A program made the position numbers and the translations under genes. DNA of 64,000 bases. Source: Thermus hydrothermalis (GTDB lineage Bacteria > Deinococcota > Deinococci > Deinococcales > Thermaceae). Numbering within the stretch: the stretch's first letter is position 1; every line of letters starts with the position of its first letter. Below the pieces are notes generated by a model. It saw only the letters and a list, made by a program, of their open reading frames with translations. It was not told where the DNA came from and ran no database searches. The DNA lies in the NCBI RefSeq assembly GCF_022760925.1, contig NZ_JAKTNT010000002.1, forward strand, positions 1 to 64,000. The letters run 5' to 3'. Positions 57,517 through 64,000 of the stretch are shown in pieces.

Positions 57517-59433
57517 ATGCGGCAAAGAGGCATCGCTTTGGTTATCGCCCTGGCTACCGTTTTGGTGGTTTCGGGAATAGGCACCTTGCTTTTCCTGCGT
57601 ACCTTGGGCGAGATTCGCCATAGCGGCCAGGATCAAGGGATCGTCCAGACCCTGATGCTAGCCCGGGGTGCTGCGAACACAGGGGGAACCTTCTTAAGCA
57701 CCACGGCCCGGGACCGTTTGAGCGCCATTGTGCGGAGCACCGCCAGCACCACGGACTGCTGGGCCTATGGGGGGAGCAGCAACTGTCAAACGGGCTCCAA
57801 TCCCGATCCCGTGGCCGTGGCCCAGGCCTTAGCGCAGGTGGCCTTGCAGTTCCAAACGCAGGTGGATGGCTACCTGTGTCCTGGGGGGACGCCGCGGAAC
57901 CTGGCTCCTTCCGGTCTGAACGCCACGGTGACCCTAAGGGTCCACTTCACCGCAAGCGCCTGTGGGCAAAGCCTTCCGCCCAATACCCGCCTCCCCGAGG
58001 GGCGTTTTGTAGAGGGGGCCCCGCGGGGTGTAGGGAGCGGGGCATCCCAGACCTATGCCCTTCCCTTCGTCATGGTGGCGGAGGCGGGGCTTGGGCCTTA
58101 CCGCCGCAACATCGTCTTGCAGGGGGAGTACCGGTTTGTTGTGGGGCGGGCAAGTTTTGCTAGGTGGGCGCTTTTTACCCACATCCATACCCTGCCAAAC
58201 GGCACGGACGTGTGGTTTACGGACCGTACGCTTTTTGATGGCCCTGTCCACACCAACAATCACTTCCGCTTCTACCGCCAGCCTTGGTTTGGGGGTGAGG
58301 TGACGAGCGCAGGGTGCACCAACCCGGGGGATAGTGGTTGCAGCGGCCAGACCAGGCCTGGGGCCTATTTCTATGGCGTTAACGGAGGGAACCTCGTGCG
58401 TGCAAGCGATATGCAACCCTCCGCTAACGCCCCTTCCTACCGGAACACCTACGGCACCCACGCTCCCCAGTTTGCGGCGGGGGTGGACTGGAACGCTCCC
58501 TTTATTCCCTTGCCCCAGAACAACCAGGACCAGAGGAGCGCGGCGCAAAGCGCTGGTCTGTACTTCCAGCGCACCATTACCAGCCTGGAGCTCAGGCGGG
58601 TGTGTGTGAACGAGGCCACCGGCCTCGAGGTGCCTTGCAGCCTGCCTCTCCCCGTGGGGGTGACCAAGTACCAGTACATTACCGTGACCTATTGTCAGAA
58701 TAACAACTGCAATCAGACCAAAACGGAAAAGTACCGCTACGGGGAGGACCGGAAGCTTTACCAGGAGGTTGCCCAGGGCCAGACGACCACCTGGCAGGCC
58801 GTGCAACGGAACGGAAGCGACGTGTACTTCAACGGGGTGATCTTTAGCGATGGGGCGATCCAGAGCCTGCGGGGTCCCCAGAGGACTAGCCCCAACGATC
58901 CGAGCACGGCAGGCCCTGCCCTTGCGGAGTTTGCCCAGATCACCGTGGCGGCCACGGGCACCATTCAGATTACCGGCGACCTCAAGTACGAAACCCCCCC
59001 TTGCTCCGGGGTGCCTACCCGGAACGTGGACGGCACGGTAACCCCTGCTACCTGCGACAACCTCAACGCGCGGAATGTCCTTGGCGTCTACAGCCAGGAT
59101 GGTGATGTACTCATAGACAAAGATGCCCCTCGCAACCTACACATCCACGGTTCTCTCATGAGCGCCAAGGGGGTGGTGGCGGTGGAGAACTATAACTCCA
59201 TCTCGGAAAAGGGGAACGTTTACCTTATTGGGGGCATCATCCAAAAGTACTACGGAGCTTTCGGAACCTTTAATGCACAGACCGGTCAGAATTCCACGGG
59301 CTACGGACGGGCTTTCACCTACGACCGCCGTTTCCTTCAGGGCGTGGCCCCGCCCTTCTTCCCCACCACGGGGCAGGACCAGGTGACGGGGGTAGCGGTC
59401 TTTAGCTACGGGCAGCGGGAACAGGTCTACTGA
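57517..59433 (+). CDS. comZ: competence protein ComZ
   Basis: A 638-residue surface protein. The N-terminus MRQRGIALVIALATVLVVSGIG is a pilin-like hydrophobic helix after Gly5, as in PilX/DUF4900-type proteins, followed by a large exported domain with at least six Cys pairs and many Asn/Thr/Tyr. In T. thermophilus ComZ is essential for natural transformation and is thought to sit at the pilus tip. An AAGGGGGAGAGGG site precedes the ATG at 57517. The expected next gene, pilA4, is absent: a convergent gene overlaps the 3' end by seven bases. Confidence 0.88.
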   Translation: MRQRGIALVIALATVLVVSGIGTLLFLRTLGEIRHSGQDQGIVQTLMLARGAANTGGTFLSTTARDRLSAIVRSTASTTDCWAYGGSSNCQTGSNPDPVAVAQALAQVALQFQTQVDGYLCPGGTPRNLAPSGLNATVTLRVHFTASACGQSLPPNTRLPEGRFVEGAPRGVGSGASQTYALPFVMVAEAGLGPYRRNIVLQGEYRFVVGRASFARWALFTHIHTLPNGTDVWFTDRTLFDGPVHTNNHFRFYRQPWFGGEVTSAGCTNPGDSGCSGQTRPGAYFYGVNGGNLVRASDMQPSANAPSYRNTYGTHAPQFAAGVDWNAPFIPLPQNNQDQRSAAQSAGLYFQRTITSLELRRVCVNEATGLEVPCSLPLPVGVTKYQYITVTYCQNNNCNQTKTEKYRYGEDRKLYQEVAQGQTTTWQAVQRNGSDVYFNGVIFSDGAIQSLRGPQRTSPNDPSTAGPALAEFAQITVAATGTIQITGDLKYETPPCSGVPTRNVDGTVTPATCDNLNARNVLGVYSQDGDVLIDKDAPRNLHIHGSLMSAKGVVAVENYNSISEKGNVYLIGGIIQKYYGAFGTFNAQTGQNSTGYGRAFTYDRRFLQGVAPPFFPTTGQDQVTGVAVFSYGQREQVY

Positions 59434-60044
59434 GCGGTGGGGATTAGCTGGAACCCCCACCTTCCCCCCAGGACCCCCAGGGCCGCTAGGCGGTTTTCCA
59501 CCTCCTCCCTGCCCTGGGGAAGCCCTTTCAGGAGAAGGTAGAGAAGGCTTACCATCTCCCCCACCACCACGTGGCCGTAGCGCCTTTCCTCCTCTTCCCA
59601 AAGAAGCTCCATTTTGCGGTGGGCCATGCGCCAGGGAGTGGGGAGGAAGTGCCCCTTGGGGGTCTTTGCTTCGGGGGCGCAGAGGGCGGGGTCGCCGGCG
59701 GTGAGGAGGCCCCGGCAGGCCAGGGGCCTATGGGGATAGACCCCGCAAAGCCCCTCCTCCAGGAAGGGGCAGGGGGTGCGGCTTCGGAAGAAGCGGCTTG
59801 GGAAGTCCTCCTCGTCCTTTCCCTGGGCCAGGAGGGCGAGGCGCCGCTTCCCTTCCCGCAGGACCCGGTTTTTCTGCGCTTCCGTGAGGTGGGGGAGGAG
59901 GGCTTCGCCCTCGAGGCGGGAAAGGGTCACGAGGCCGAAGCAACAGGCAAAGCACCCCGCCCGGCAGGAGGGCTTGAGGCCCTTTTTCGCCAGGTAGTCG
60001 GCGAGGTCTAGGTCCAGGGCGTGCCAGGCTTCCTCTGGGGTCAT
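59427..60044 (-). CDS. YkgJ family cysteine-cluster protein
   Basis: A 205-residue protein of the YkgJ (zinc or iron-sulfur, CxxxCxxCC) family. The motif is CRAGCFACCFGLVTLSRLEG (Cys about 27-35), with further Cys in TPCPFLEEGLCGVYPHRPLACRG near 90-110. The function of the family is not settled. The ATG overlaps the stop of the small upstream gene as ATGA, so the two form a two-gene operon. Confidence 0.88.
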   Translation of the reverse strand: MTPEEAWHALDLDLADYLAKKGLKPSCRAGCFACCFGLVTLSRLEGEALLPHLTEAQKNRVLREGKRRLALLAQGKDEEDFPSRFFRSRTPCPFLEEGLCGVYPHRPLACRGLLTAGDPALCAPEAKTPKGHFLPTPWRMAHRKMELLWEEEERRYGHVVVGEMVSLLYLLLKGLPQGREEVENRLAALGVLGGRWGFQLIPTAQ

Positions 60045-60238
60045 CGCCTTAGGCGGTAGAGCCCCTTCCGGGGGTCAAAGGGGCAGGCGCGGAAGGCCAC
60101 GTGGGGGCAGAAGCGCCGATACCGGCGCACCTCCTCCGCCAGGCCCCGGGGGAGGCCGCACCTGGGGCAGCGGGCGGGCCGCCTGGGCCATAGGAGGTAG
60201 GCGAGAAGGAGGAGCCCCAAAAGGGCCAAAGGCTCCAT
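60041..60238 (-). CDS. small membrane-anchored Cys protein, unknown
   Basis: A 65-residue protein: one N-terminal hydrophobic segment (LALLGLLLLAYLLW, 4-17), then an Arg-rich part with CPRCG (about 24-28) and two more Cys (FCPH, ACPF), a possible zinc ribbon. TAGACT six bases before the ATG and ATGA overlap with the YkgJ gene support it as real. I do not recognise a family. Confidence 0.7.
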   Translation of the reverse strand: MEPLALLGLLLLAYLLWPRRPARCPRCGLPRGLAEEVRRYRRFCPHVAFRACPFDPRKGLYRLRR

Positions 60239-60268
60239 GCCTTCAGTCTAGCGGGGTAAACTGGGGCC

Positions 60269-60757
60269 ATGCCCGCACCCTTCTTGGAACCCCTGGTGCC
60301 CGGGGTCTCCCCGGCCGTGTCCGCTTGGATTAGGGGCTTGGAGGAGGTTGCCTTGCACCTGGAGAAGTGGGCCTTTGACCTCCCGGAGGAGGCCTTCTGG
60401 TGGCGGCCCAAGGAGGGGGCCAACCCCATCGGCGGCCTGGTGCGCCACATCACCGGAAGCTCCTTGCGCCTAGGGGCCTACGCCCTAGGCCTTCCCCTCC
60501 CCGAGTGGGCCAAGCGGGGCCGGGAGTGGGAGCTTCAGGGGGAGGCGGAGCCAAAAGCGGCGGTGGTGGCCCGTTTTAAGGAAGCCTGGGAGGTCCTCCT
60601 CACCGCCTTCAAGGGGGTCAAGGAGGAGGCCCTGGCCGAGGAGGTCGCCGTGGGCCACCTGGGGGTGAGGGCCCCCAGGGCCCATGTCCTCCACCACCTG
60701 GTGGAGCACGCCCAGCACCACGCCGGCCAGGTCATCTACGCCCGCAAGCTCCTCTAG
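60269..60757 (+). CDS. DinB family protein
   Basis: A 162-residue four-helix-bundle protein of the DinB/YfiT-like superfamily. Metal-site histidines are in GLVRHITGSS (near 55) and HLVEHAQHHAGQ (near 145-155), the usual three-His layout. Relatives include DNA-damage-inducible proteins and thiol (bacillithiol/mycothiol) transferases; the reaction is unknown. TAAACT six bases before the ATG gives a leaderless start, divergent from the small Cys protein gene. Confidence 0.85.
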   Translation: MPAPFLEPLVPGVSPAVSAWIRGLEEVALHLEKWAFDLPEEAFWWRPKEGANPIGGLVRHITGSSLRLGAYALGLPLPEWAKRGREWELQGEAEPKAAVVARFKEAWEVLLTAFKGVKEEALAEEVAVGHLGVRAPRAHVLHHLVEHAQHHAGQVIYARKLL

Positions 60758-60794
60758 GGCGTTTGCCCCCTACCCTTGGGCGTAAGATGGAGGC

Positions 60795-61190
60795 ATGGAA
60801 CGCGTTGGCCTGCGCGCGGCGCCCAAGCTCACCTTGAAGGCCCTGGAGGAGGCCCTAAGGGGGGTTCGCCTTCCCGAGGCCAAGGTCTACCTCATCACCG
60901 ACTGGCAGGACCGGAGGGATAGGGCCCGCTATGCCCTCCTCATCCACGGGGGAAAGAAGGACCTCCTCACCCCCGACGCCTTCGGCCCCGCCTTTCCCGG
61001 GGGAGAGGAGGCCTTGGCGGAGCTCATGGCCCTCCTCCTAAAGGGAGGGGCGCGGAGGTTCTACGAGGCCGTGGTCTCCCCGGGGGAGATGACGGCCCTT
61101 TTGGACCTGCCCCCCGAGGTGCTCGTCCAGCGGGTTTTGGCCATCGCCAACCCCACGGACCCCGGCATCTACCTACGACAAGTGGCCTAG
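60795..61190 (+). CDS. conserved hypothetical protein
   Basis: A 131-residue soluble protein I do not recognise. It starts MERVGLRAAPKLTLKALEEALRG and holds KVYLITDWQDRRDRARYALLIHGGKKDLL and a C-terminal half rich in Leu and Ala; no transmembrane segments or Cys. TAAGAT lies six bases before the ATG, so it has its own leaderless promoter 37 bases after the DinB gene. Codon use is normal for the window, which supports it as a real gene. Confidence 0.72.
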   Translation: MERVGLRAAPKLTLKALEEALRGVRLPEAKVYLITDWQDRRDRARYALLIHGGKKDLLTPDAFGPAFPGGEEALAELMALLLKGGARRFYEAVVSPGEMTALLDLPPEVLVQRVLAIANPTDPGIYLRQVA

Positions 61191-61249
61191 CAACCTTCTT
61201 CACAAAAGGGGGCTGTGGCCTGCGGTAGGTTGGAGCCCGGAGGTGCTCT

Positions 61250-62200
61250 ATGCGTGCCGTGGTGCTTAGGGGTTTTGGTGGCCTGGACATGCTAGAGGAA
61301 GGGGACCTGCCTGTGCCCGAGCCGGGACCTGGGGAGGTCCTGGTGAAGAACCTCGCCGTGGCCGTGAACCCCGTGGACGCCAAGATCCGGGCAGCGGGGC
61401 GTTGGGCAGGGGTGGAGCCTCCCTTCGTGCTGGGCTACGATGCCGCGGGGGTGGTGGCTAAGGTGGGCCCTGGGGTGAAGGACCTCAAGGAGGGCGATGA
61501 GGTTTACTACACCCCGGAGATCTTCGGCAATCCCCACGGGACGTATGCGGAGTTCACCCCGGTGCCGGCTGGCCTCGTGGCGAGGAAACCCAAGAACCTC
61601 TCCTTTGCCGAGGCGGCGGCCATACCCTTGGCCGGAGGAACCGCCTGGGAAGCGGTGGTGCGCCGTTTGGCGGTGCGCCCCGGGGAAACGGTGCTCGTCA
61701 TGGGGGGCGCCGGGGGCGTGGGCTCCTTCGCCGTTCAGTTTGCCAAGGCTGCTGGGGCCTTCGTCATCGCCACGGCGAGCCAGGAGAACCTCCCTGTGTT
61801 AAGGGAACTCGGGGCGGATCTTGCCCTAGACTACCGGGGCGCTTGGCAGGAGGAGGTGCTCCGGGCCACGGAGGGCCTAGGCGTGGATGCCGCCTTTGAA
61901 ACGGCGGGGGAGAACCTGGTGGAGCGGGTCATCCCCGTGGTGCGCCCCTTTGGCCGCATCGCCACCATCCTCCCTCCCCAGGGGAACCTGTCTGGTCTAT
62001 ATACCAAAAACCAAACCCTCTATGGGGTTTTCCTCACCCGGGAGCGCAAGCGGCTTGAGGAGATGCGCCCCCTCTTTGAGCGGGGCCAGGCCAAGCCCCT
62101 TCTGGCCGAGGTCTTGCCCTTTACCCTGGAAAACCTGCGCAAGGCCCATGCCCGCATGGATTCGGGCCACGGGCGCGGGAAGATCGTGCTGACCTTCTAG
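61250..62200 (+). CDS. zinc-independent quinone oxidoreductase-like MDR enzyme
   Basis: A 316-residue NADPH:quinone oxidoreductase/zeta-crystallin-type medium-chain dehydrogenase. The GroES-like domain begins MRAVVLRGFGGLDMLEEGDLP, LGYDAAGVVAKVGPGV is near 68, and the Rossmann motif is VLVMGGAGGVGSFAVQFAKAAGA near 150 (in part). The zinc ligands of alcohol dehydrogenases are absent. The leader contains GGAGG and a TAGGTT box (61222-61227), so it is not leaderless. The stop shares CTAG with convergent mvaB. Confidence 0.9.
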   Translation: MRAVVLRGFGGLDMLEEGDLPVPEPGPGEVLVKNLAVAVNPVDAKIRAAGRWAGVEPPFVLGYDAAGVVAKVGPGVKDLKEGDEVYYTPEIFGNPHGTYAEFTPVPAGLVARKPKNLSFAEAAAIPLAGGTAWEAVVRRLAVRPGETVLVMGGAGGVGSFAVQFAKAAGAFVIATASQENLPVLRELGADLALDYRGAWQEEVLRATEGLGVDAAFETAGENLVERVIPVVRPFGRIATILPPQGNLSGLYTKNQTLYGVFLTRERKRLEEMRPLFERGQAKPLLAEVLPFTLENLRKAHARMDSGHGRGKIVLTF

Positions 62201-63051
62201 GCGTAGCGGACCTTGAGAAGCGCCGCCTCCTCCGCCAAAAAGGGGAGGCGGCTTAGGTCTACCCCCGTGGCGAAGCCCCTTTCTTCCAGGAAGGGCAGGA
62301 CCCTTTCCGTGGGCAGGTTGCCCACGAGCTCGTCCCCGGCGAAGGGGCACCCCCCCACCCCCGCCAGGGCTCCTTCCAGCCAATAGACCCCCGCCTCTAA
62401 GACCGCCTCCACCTTGGCCAAGACCCCCTCGGGCCGGGCGTGGAGGTGGGCCCCAAGCCCCTCGGGGCCGAAGCGCTCCACGGCCCGGCTCAGCACCGCG
62501 AAGACCCGCTCGGCGTCCGCCACCCCGTAGGTGTCCGCCAGGGCGATCTCCTTTACGCCCAGGTCCCTTAGCCGGGCGATGGCCTCGAGGACCCCCTCCA
62601 CGCTCCAAGGGTCCCCGTAGGGGTTGCCGAAGGCCATGGAGAGGTAGACCACGAGGCCAAGCCGCCCCCTTACCGCCTCCACCATCCCCGCCACCAAGGG
62701 CCAGGACTCGGCGATGGAGCGGTTCGTGTTCTTGCGCTGGAAAGTTTCCGAAAGGGAGAAGGGGTAGCCCACGTGGGTGAGGTTTTCCGCCCCCAGGGCC
62801 CTCTCCAGGCCCTTTTCGTTGGCCACGATGGCCAGGTAGGTGCGCCCCTCTGGGGGAGGAAGCGCCTTGAGCACCTCCTCGGCGTCCTGCATCTGGGGCA
62901 CCCACTTGGGGGAGACGAAGCTGGTGAGGTCCAGATGGCGGAAGCCCGCCTCCAAAAGCTTCCTCAAGAAGGCCACCTTCTCCTCGGTGGGGATGAAGCG
63001 GGCAAAGCCCTGCCAGGCGTCGCGGGGGCATTCCACCCACTTGGCCTTCAT
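62197..63051 (-). CDS. mvaB: hydroxymethylglutaryl-CoA lyase
   Basis: MvaB splits HMG-CoA to acetoacetate and acetyl-CoA, the last step of leucine breakdown. The 284-residue TIM-barrel protein has FRHLDLTSFVSPKWVPQMQDAE, LADTYGVADAERVFAVL, and the diagnostic ALAGVGGCPFAGDELVGNLPTE with the active-site Cys. The metal-site text is HLHARPEG. The ATG overlaps the upstream carboxyltransferase stop as ATGA, fitting a leucine/isovalerate catabolic operon. Confidence 0.93.
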   Translation of the reverse strand: MKAKWVECPRDAWQGFARFIPTEEKVAFLRKLLEAGFRHLDLTSFVSPKWVPQMQDAEEVLKALPPPEGRTYLAIVANEKGLERALGAENLTHVGYPFSLSETFQRKNTNRSIAESWPLVAGMVEAVRGRLGLVVYLSMAFGNPYGDPWSVEGVLEAIARLRDLGVKEIALADTYGVADAERVFAVLSRAVERFGPEGLGAHLHARPEGVLAKVEAVLEAGVYWLEGALAGVGGCPFAGDELVGNLPTERVLPFLEERGFATGVDLSRLPFLAEEAALLKVRYA

Positions 63052-64000
63052 ACCTGGAACACCCCCACCCTAAAAGGCTCCCTCTCCGGGTTCAGGGCGC
63101 AGGCCTCGAGGGCCTTGATAAGCCACTTCCGCGTTTCGTGGGGGAAGATCACCCCGTCCACCCAAAGCCTGGCGGCGGCGTACCGGGGGTCTAGGGTTTC
63201 CTCGTAGCGCCCCTTGATGCGCTCGTAGAGCTCCCTTAGCTCCTCGTCCGAGGGCGCTTGGCCTTGGCGCTTGAGCTTTTCCACCTCCAACTCCAAGAGG
63301 GTCTTGGCCGCCTGGGCCCCGCCCATCACGGCGTACTTGGCGCTGGGCCAGGCGAAGAGGAAGCGGGGGGCGTAGGCCTTCCCCGCCAGGGCGTAGTTCC
63401 CCGCCCCGAAGGAGCCCCCGAGGATCAGGGTGATCTTGGGCACCACGGAGTTGGAGACGGCGTTGACGAGCTTAGCCCCCCGGCGGATAATTCCCGCCTG
63501 CTCCGCCTCCTTGCCCACCATGAAGCCCGTGACGTCCTGAAGGAAGAGGAGGGGGATGCCCATCTGGTTGACCTCGAGGATAAACCGCGCCGCCTTGTCC
63601 GCCGCCTCGGGGTAGATGACCCCGCCCACCTCAATCCGCCCCTTCTTTTTGAGGACCAGGCGCTGGTTCCCCACAATCCCCACGGGGAAGCCCCCGATGC
63701 GGGCGAAGCCCGTGACCAGGGTCTCCCCGTAGTGCGCCTTGTACTCCAAAAACTCCGAGCCGTCCACGATCCGGGCGATCACCTCCCTTAGGTCGTAGGG
63801 CCTAGCGCCATCGGGGGAGATGAGGCCGTAGAGGTCCTCTATGGGGTAGAGGGGCTCCCGCACCTCCTTCCGCTCCTCGGCCCAGGGGGCGAGCCGGGGG
63901 GGCGGGTAGAGGGCGGCAAGGGCCCGGATGCGTTCTATAGCGGCCTCGTCCGTGGGCTCGTAGAAGTCCACGGTGCCCGAGACCTCCGCGTGCATCCTTG
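63048..64000 (-). CDS. acyl-CoA carboxylase carboxyltransferase subunit (methylcrotonyl-CoA carboxylase beta type), 5' truncated
   Basis: The C-terminal about 317 residues of a biotin-dependent carboxyltransferase; the reading frame is open to the window edge, so the N-terminal half lies beyond it. Visible are HAEVSGTVDFYEPTDEAAIERIRALA, FARIGGFPVGIVGNQ, PLLFLQDVTGFMVGKEAEQAGIIRRGAKL and AGNYALAGKAYAPRFLFAWPSAKYAVMGG (in parts), which favour methylcrotonyl-CoA over propionyl-CoA carboxylase. It overlaps mvaB as ATGA, consistent with leucine catabolism. An internal Met at 63995 is not taken as the start. Confidence 0.9.
   Translation of the reverse strand, partial: RMHAEVSGTVDFYEPTDEAAIERIRALAALYPPPRLAPWAEERKEVREPLYPIEDLYGLISPDGARPYDLREVIARIVDGSEFLEYKAHYGETLVTGFARIGGFPVGIVGNQRLVLKKKGRIEVGGVIYPEAADKAARFILEVNQMGIPLLFLQDVTGFMVGKEAEQAGIIRRGAKLVNAVSNSVVPKITLILGGSFGAGNYALAGKAYAPRFLFAWPSAKYAVMGGAQAAKTLLELEVEKLKRQGQAPSDEELRELYERIKGRYEETLDPRYAAARLWVDGVIFPHETRKWLIKALEACALNPEREPFRVGVFQV

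Noticed and set aside
55494-59433. Integrative element inserted at tRNA-Ser carrying the pilin genes
   Set aside because: There is no integrase, no second copy of the tRNA 3' end as an attachment site, and the order pilA1-pilA2-pilA3-comZ is a known chromosomal Thermus block.
1-64000. CRISPR arrays, insertion sequences, frameshifted genes
   Set aside because: No regularly spaced direct repeats, transposase motifs or broken reading frames were seen on either strand.

Overview
The window is a chromosomal segment of a Thermus species. Evidence: very high GC with G/C-ending codons, MutS, TmrB/TmrA, PilF (889 residues) and PilA1-PilA2-PilA3-ComZ proteins of the Thermus type, and about twenty-five genes whose -10 box (TANNNT) lies only 5-7 bases before the start codon, as expected for the leaderless mRNAs common in Deinococcus-Thermus. 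I recall several proteins here as close to, but not identical with, T. thermophilus ones, so it is probably a sister species. Coding density is extreme: no gene-free stretch exceeds 300 bases, and I see no CRISPR array, insertion sequence or prophage.

Layout. 1-3.1 kb: end of tRNA-Gly, a shared terminator, then gatB-purM-histidine phosphatase on the minus strand. 3.1-8.2 kb: pgeF-yqeG-pilF-pilT, which includes the type IV pilus extension and retraction ATPases. 8.2-14.6 kb: DUF4395 protein, ribH, crcB, aroQ, a LysM/M23 peptidase, an RlmD-like methyltransferase, an orphan response regulator, an M20 peptidase and a DUF2229-like protein. 14.7-19.4 kb: the heterodimeric exporter tmrB-tmrA followed by folC. 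19.4-24 kb: a PrcB-domain lipoprotein and a three-gene peptide/nickel-type ABC importer. 24-30.6 kb: complete livJHMGF branched-chain amino-acid importer and glnA. 30.7-35 kb: Tat-exported 5'-nucleotidase and a sulfite oxidase-dihaem cytochrome c-MOSC operon. 35-40.4 kb: mutS-mutL, rraA, purU. 40.4-48.6 kb: HtrA protease, a TAXI-type TRAP transporter with two binding proteins, a site-2 protease and an MFS exporter. 48.6-53.6 kb: upp-wecA-like-wecB, a phosphotransferase, a radical SAM protein and a CDGSH protein. 53.6-60.3 kb: a CopZ-N-terminal-like [2Fe-2S] protein, a tilS-tadA fusion that runs into tRNA-Ser(CGA), and pilA1-pilA2-pilA3-comZ. 60.3-64 kb: DinB-like protein, an unknown protein, a quinone-oxidoreductase-like enzyme, and mvaB with a carboxyltransferase subunit (leucine/acyl-CoA catabolism).

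Themes. Natural transformation and twitching are served from both ends (PilF/PilT and PilA1-3/ComZ). Uptake is served by four importer gene sets (dpp-like, liv, TAXI) in which each binding-protein gene is separated from its permease gene by a strong stem-loop. Regulation: three TGACC-N4-GGTCA-type palindromes sit at tmrB, an MFS exporter and the glnA-livJ gap, suggesting one TetR-type regulon; three divergent gene pairs appear to share a single overlapping -10 element with leaderless starts on both sides. Ten of eleven convergent gene pairs overlap at their 3' ends. I found no large wholly new system; the most novel-looking observations are the shared -10 divergent promoters, the tilS-tadA/tRNA-Ser overlap and the palindrome between two [2Fe-2S]-protein genes.
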